Assembly: GCF_022601875.1 (NCBI RefSeq) | Contig: NZ_JAKVIP010000017.1 | Coordinates: forward strand, 24,059-88,058 | Source of the DNA: Chryseobacterium sp. SSA4.19 | GTDB taxonomy: Bacteria > Bacteroidota > Bacteroidia > Flavobacteriales > Weeksellaceae | Length of the DNA stretch: 64,000 bases | Reading direction: 5' to 3' | Part shown: piece by piece, positions 60,546 to 64,000 of the stretch | How the letters are laid out: each line of letters opens with the position of its first letter | Numbering within the stretch: position 1 is the first letter of the stretch | The notes under the pieces: model-generated | Database searches by the model: none | The model's input: only the letters and a program-made list of their open reading frames with translations | What the model was told of the DNA's origin: nothing | Translations under genes and position numbers: made by a program

Positions 60546-60572
60546 AAAAGGCTCTCAATTTGAGAGCCTTTT
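60546..60572. terminator. Terminator of the acyl-CoA dehydrogenase gene
   Basis: A 13-bp stem (AAAAGGCTCTCAA with TTGAGAGCCTTTT) centred on one base lies 23 bases after the acyl-CoA dehydrogenase stop and can also stop rightward transcription. Confidence 0.85.
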
Positions 60573-60594
60573 GCTATTTGTGTATAACAAGTAA

Positions 60595-61734
60595 TTACTT
60601 TGCAATACTTCTGGAAATAACGATCTTCTGAATTTCAGAAGTTCCTTCATAGATCTGGGTAATTTTGGCATCCCTCATCATTCTTTCTACATGATATTCT
60701 TTCACATACCCATATCCGCCATGAATCTGCACCGCTTCAATTGTGGTATCCATCGCTACCTGAGAAGAATATAGTTTAGCCATTGCCCCGCTCTCGGAAA
60801 TATCTTTTCCTGCATCTTTTTCTACCGCTGCCTTAAAGCAAAGCATTCTTGCTGCCGTAATCTGGGTTGCCATATCTGCTAACTTAAATGCAATGGCCTG
60901 GTGGTTTATGATTTCAGTTTTGAATGCTTTTCTCGTTTTAGCATATTTCAAAGCCAGTTCGTAAGCTCCTGAAGCAATCCCCAAAGCCTGGGAGGCAATA
61001 CCTATTCTTCCTCCGTTTAAAACAGCCATCGCAAAATTAAATCCAAAACCGTCTTCCCCGATTCTGTTTTCCTTCGGCACTTTTACATTGTTAAAGATTA
61101 AAGAATGAGTATCACTTCCTCTGATTCCTAATTTATCCTCTTTCAATCCGATTTCAAAACCTTCCCAGCCTCTTTCCACGATAAAGGCATTAATCCCTTT
61201 ATGTTTTTTCTCAGGATCCGTCTGTGCAATAACAATATAATAGGTTGCTGTTCCACCGTTGGTGATCCAGTTTTTAATTCCGTTCAAAAGATAATAATCT
61301 CCTTTATCTTCAGCAGTGGTTTTCTGTGAAGTTGCATCAGAACCTGCTTCAGGCTCTGATAATGCAAATGCTCCGATTACCTGGCCGCTGGCAAGAGGCG
61401 TGAGATATTTTACTTTTTGCTCTTCAGAAGCAAATTTTTCAAGACCTGCACATACCAATGAATTATTTACGGACATAACAACTGCTGCAGAAGCATCAAT
61501 TTTTGCAATCTCTTCCATCGCAAGAACATAAGAAACACTGTCCATTCCTGCTCCGCCATACTGAGGGTCCACCATCATTCCCAATAGGCCCATTTCCCCC
61601 ATTTTCTTTACCTGCTCTGCGGGAAATTTTTGATCGCGGTCTCTTTCTATTACTCCGGGTAATAGTTCGTTTTGTGCAAAATCCCTTGCTGCCTGCTGAA
61701 TCATCAGCTGTTCTTCGGATAAATTAAAGTCCAT
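60595..61734 (-). CDS. Acyl-CoA dehydrogenase
   Basis: A 379-residue flavoenzyme that introduces the alpha-beta double bond in acyl-CoA, the first oxidation step of beta-oxidation. The family blocks are GAFALSEPEAGSDA (near 135-148), the FAD-binding WITNGG, GGRIGIASQALGIASGAYE, QIHGGYGYVKEYHVERMMRD and the catalytic-Glu segment YEGTSEIQ near the C-terminus. The position of that Glu fits short- to medium-chain or branched-chain dehydrogenases. It is divergent from an acyl-CoA synthetase gene. Confidence 0.95.
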   Translation of the reverse strand: MDFNLSEEQLMIQQAARDFAQNELLPGVIERDRDQKFPAEQVKKMGEMGLLGMMVDPQYGGAGMDSVSYVLAMEEIAKIDASAAVVMSVNNSLVCAGLEKFASEEQKVKYLTPLASGQVIGAFALSEPEAGSDATSQKTTAEDKGDYYLLNGIKNWITNGGTATYYIVIAQTDPEKKHKGINAFIVERGWEGFEIGLKEDKLGIRGSDTHSLIFNNVKVPKENRIGEDGFGFNFAMAVLNGGRIGIASQALGIASGAYELALKYAKTRKAFKTEIINHQAIAFKLADMATQITAARMLCFKAAVEKDAGKDISESGAMAKLYSSQVAMDTTIEAVQIHGGYGYVKEYHVERMMRDAKITQIYEGTSEIQKIVISRSIAK

Positions 61735-62009
61735 AAAAATTGAATAATTAGATGGTCGCTAATTTACACTTTTTGATGAAACCTGAAAATAGAATTAAGG
61801 GCCTCTCATTAAATTCTGAAAATCAACGATTAAACGAAATTCAACAGATTATAAAATAGATTGAGATATTGTTAAAATACAGTCAACACCAATATTAAGC
61901 ATCCTACTGAGCAGGCCTATATATTACAATATACTAATTTTCAATTTTCACCCTCACAATTGAAAAAAATGCTTATATTTAAAATCCTTAACTATTATTT
62001 TAAAAGATC

Positions 62010-63788
62010 ATGACCATTAAAAGATTATTCGATATACCACATTATGCCTTGGAGAAATATCCTAAATCGGATATGTTCGTTACAAAATATCAGGGCGAGT
62101 GGAAAAAAACCTCTACTCAGGAATTTATCAATGAAGCGAATAAAATATCAAGAGGCCTTCTAAAGCTGGGTATTAAGCCCGGTGATAAAATTGCTATGAT
62201 TACTACCAATTCACGTACGGAATGGGCGATCATGGATCTTGGTCTTTCGCAGATCGGAGTGGTCTCTGTACCAGTATATCCCAATATTTCACCTGAAGAT
62301 TACGAATTCATCTTTACCAATGCTGAAATTAAATACTGTTTTGTTTCTGATAAGGATCTTTTACAGAAGGTGATGAAAGTAAAGCATAACATCGTATCTC
62401 TCCAGGGGATTTTTACTTTCGACCAAATCAGCGGTGCTGCTAACTGGAAAGAGATTCTGGATCTTGGCGAGGATGATTCCACCCAGATTGAAGTTGAAGA
62501 TCTGTCAAATGCCATCAATGCTGAAGATCTGGCAACAATTATTTATACTTCCGGAACTACAGGCAAGCCGAAAGGCGTGATGCTAACCCATCATAACATT
62601 GTTTCCAATGTTTTAGGTTCCGTTCCGAGAATTCCCAAGAAAAAAAGCCTAGATTATAAAGACACAAGAGTCTTGAGCTTCCTGCCTATCTGCCACATTT
62701 TTGAAAGAATGCTTTTCTATCTTTTCCAATACAACGGGTTTTCGATTTATTTTGCGGAAAGCATTGATAAGATGGGAGAAAACGTAAAAGAAGTGAAACC
62801 TCATTATATGAGTGTGGTACCAAGGCTGGTAGAGAAGGTTTATGATAAGATTTATGCTACCGGTTCATCAGCAGGAGGTTTGAAACAAAAAATATTTTTC
62901 TGGGCATTGAACCTGATTTCCAAAAAGAAAACCATTTCAAAACCATCGGGCTTACAGGAAATTATTGCTGATAAGCTGGTCTTCAAAAAATGGAGAGAAG
63001 GTTTAGGAGGTGAAATCATCACATTGGTTTCAGGTTCTGCCGCATTATCTACAAGGCTCAGCCTAATGTTTCAAAATGCAGGTATTCCTATTCTTGAAGG
63101 TTACGGACTAACGGAAACTTCACCTGTTATTTCTGTTAATTCTTTTGATAAAATGAAGGTCGGAACTGTTGGCCTTCCTTTGGATAACCTACAGGTAAAA
63201 ATCCAGGAAGACGGTGAAATTACTGTAAAAGGCCCTTCCATTTTTAAAGGTTATTTTAAAAATGACGAGCAGACTAAAGAAACCTTTACGGAAGACGGGT
63301 TTTTCAAAACCGGAGATATCGGGCATCTTGACAGTGACGGGTTTTTACAGATTACGGACCGTAAAAAAGAAATGTTCAAAACTTCCGGAGGAAAATACAT
63401 TGCACCACAAACCATAGAAAATTTAGCCAAAGCGTCCAAGTTCATCGAACAGATTATGGTGGTAGGCGATGGTGAAAAAATGCCCTGTGCCTTTGTACAG
63501 CCCGATTTTGAATTTGCTAAAAACTGGGCCATGAGAAATAACCTCAACATCGGCTCTACTCCTCAGGAAATTGCGAAAAGCCCTGAGCTTAAAGAGAGAA
63601 TCAAAAAAGAAATTGAAGGAATCAACGAACATCTCGGCAACTGGGAACAGATCAAGAAAATAGAACTGACACCGGAAGTATGGAGCGTTGATACCGGACT
63701 ATTGACGCCTACGCTGAAACTGAAAAGAAAAGCCATTAAAGAAAAGTTTATCGATCTTTATAATAGAATGTATGATCATCATGAGTAA
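62010..63788 (+). CDS. Long-chain fatty-acid-CoA ligase (FadD15/FACS-like)
   Basis: A 592-residue AMP-forming acyl-CoA synthetase that activates fatty acids. The P-loop-like motif IIYTSGTTGKPKG lies near 178-190, followed by MLTHHNIVSN. LPICHIFERM, the A5 motif EGYGLTETSPV, the A7-A8 motifs FFKTGDIGHLDSDGFLQITD and DRKKEMFKTSGGKYI are present. The length and the RKKEMFKTSGGKYIAPQ block are typical of the FadD15 branch. It supplies substrates to beta-oxidation and is divergent from the acyl-CoA dehydrogenase gene. A hairpin terminator follows. Confidence 0.94.
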   Translation: MTIKRLFDIPHYALEKYPKSDMFVTKYQGEWKKTSTQEFINEANKISRGLLKLGIKPGDKIAMITTNSRTEWAIMDLGLSQIGVVSVPVYPNISPEDYEFIFTNAEIKYCFVSDKDLLQKVMKVKHNIVSLQGIFTFDQISGAANWKEILDLGEDDSTQIEVEDLSNAINAEDLATIIYTSGTTGKPKGVMLTHHNIVSNVLGSVPRIPKKKSLDYKDTRVLSFLPICHIFERMLFYLFQYNGFSIYFAESIDKMGENVKEVKPHYMSVVPRLVEKVYDKIYATGSSAGGLKQKIFFWALNLISKKKTISKPSGLQEIIADKLVFKKWREGLGGEIITLVSGSAALSTRLSLMFQNAGIPILEGYGLTETSPVISVNSFDKMKVGTVGLPLDNLQVKIQEDGEITVKGPSIFKGYFKNDEQTKETFTEDGFFKTGDIGHLDSDGFLQITDRKKEMFKTSGGKYIAPQTIENLAKASKFIEQIMVVGDGEKMPCAFVQPDFEFAKNWAMRNNLNIGSTPQEIAKSPELKERIKKEIEGINEHLGNWEQIKKIELTPEVWSVDTGLLTPTLKLKRKAIKEKFIDLYNRMYDHHE

Positions 63789-63791
63789 AGT

Positions 63792-63823
63792 AAATCCCGC
63801 TTCAGTTTTGAAGCGGGATTTTT
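63792..63823 (+). terminator. Acyl-CoA ligase terminator
   Basis: A perfect 13-bp stem (AAATCCCGCTTCA with TGAAGCGGGATTT) around GTTT is followed by a T-run. It starts three bases after the stop codon. The remaining bases to the window end show no gene. Confidence 0.9.
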
Positions 63824-64000
63824 AATGGTGGTTATATCAGGATTGAAAATACTATTTCTGAATGAACAATATTGATGAAACTTTTAAATTTGGTACAAAT
63901 AAGGTTATATACGATTGTTATTTATCTGAAATAAATTTATAATTTTAAAGCGGAAAAGAGCTTAAATAAGCTTCCTTTTGAACCCTAATAGCTCATCCTA

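Overview
The window looks like a chromosomal segment of a Chryseobacterium-like member of the Flavobacteriia (Bacteroidota, Weeksellaceae). The DNA is AT-rich. Many genes are preceded by the Bacteroidota sigma-A minus-7 element TAnnTTTG (twice with a TTTG element exactly 19 bp upstream), and Shine-Dalgarno sequences are not obvious. Six proteins carry type IX secretion (T9SS) C-terminal sorting domains, and the ftsX-DUF3098-uppP-truB order is typical of the group. I saw no rRNA, tRNA, CRISPR array, prophage or intact insertion sequence; most of the window is ordinary chromosome.

Layout. 1-6.5 kb: the 5' part of a GH20 hexosaminidase, an FAD/NAD(P)-binding protein, a cyanophycinase divergent from a Crp/Fnr regulator, a 3-methyladenine DNA glycosylase, and a CinA-like/SDR operon. 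Three promoters here (cyanophycinase, crp/fnr, cinA-SDR) each carry an FNR-type palindrome centred 29.5 bp from the first base of a minus-7-like element, the geometry of class II activation. This is the most coherent candidate regulon in the window. 7-15.5 kb: a lipidated CcrA-like B1 metallo-beta-lactamase behind a serine beta-lactamase-family protein, a secreted protein of unknown function, a TPR sensor kinase with its NarL-type regulator, a DUF4142 lipoprotein, a second CinA-like protein, and a nearly gene-free stretch holding an apparent orphan short transcription unit. 15.8-26.3 kb: scoBA (ketone-body CoA transfer), a DoxX-like protein, a T9SS purple-acid-phosphatase-like protein, rplS, an alpha/beta hydrolase, a DMT transporter and a T9SS M36 metalloprotease. 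26.5-36.8 kb: rpsA, an Ntn hydrolase gene broken by a frameshift at CTT-TAA-A, a DbpA-like helicase with a possibly leaderless mRNA, an SMP-30-like lipoprotein, ccoG, AraC and MerR regulators, and a membrane-anchored helix-hairpin-helix repeat protein.

36.8-42 kb: the leftward operon ftsX-DUF3098-uppP-truB-(outer membrane protein)-rluF and the divergent rsmA. 42-50.6 kb: three tandem, paralogous T9SS type B surface proteins with choice-of-anchor L domains. Each has its own promoter at identical spacing and its own terminator, and the middle one is enlarged by internal Ig-like duplication. 50.8-54.7 kb: a DUF1003-like membrane protein with seven perfect-register heptad repeats behind the DUF2400/TIGR02757 gene and rnz, then rdgB and a CPBP protease. 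54.9-64 kb: prfC, a T9SS reprolysin-like metalloprotease, a DUF4349 lipoprotein, and a divergent acyl-CoA dehydrogenase/acyl-CoA synthetase pair.

Together the genes describe an aerobic, secretion-rich heterotroph. It exports proteases, a phosphatase and adhesins through T9SS, degrades fatty acids and ketone bodies, and appears to switch a small nitrogen-reserve/stress gene set through an FNR-type regulator.
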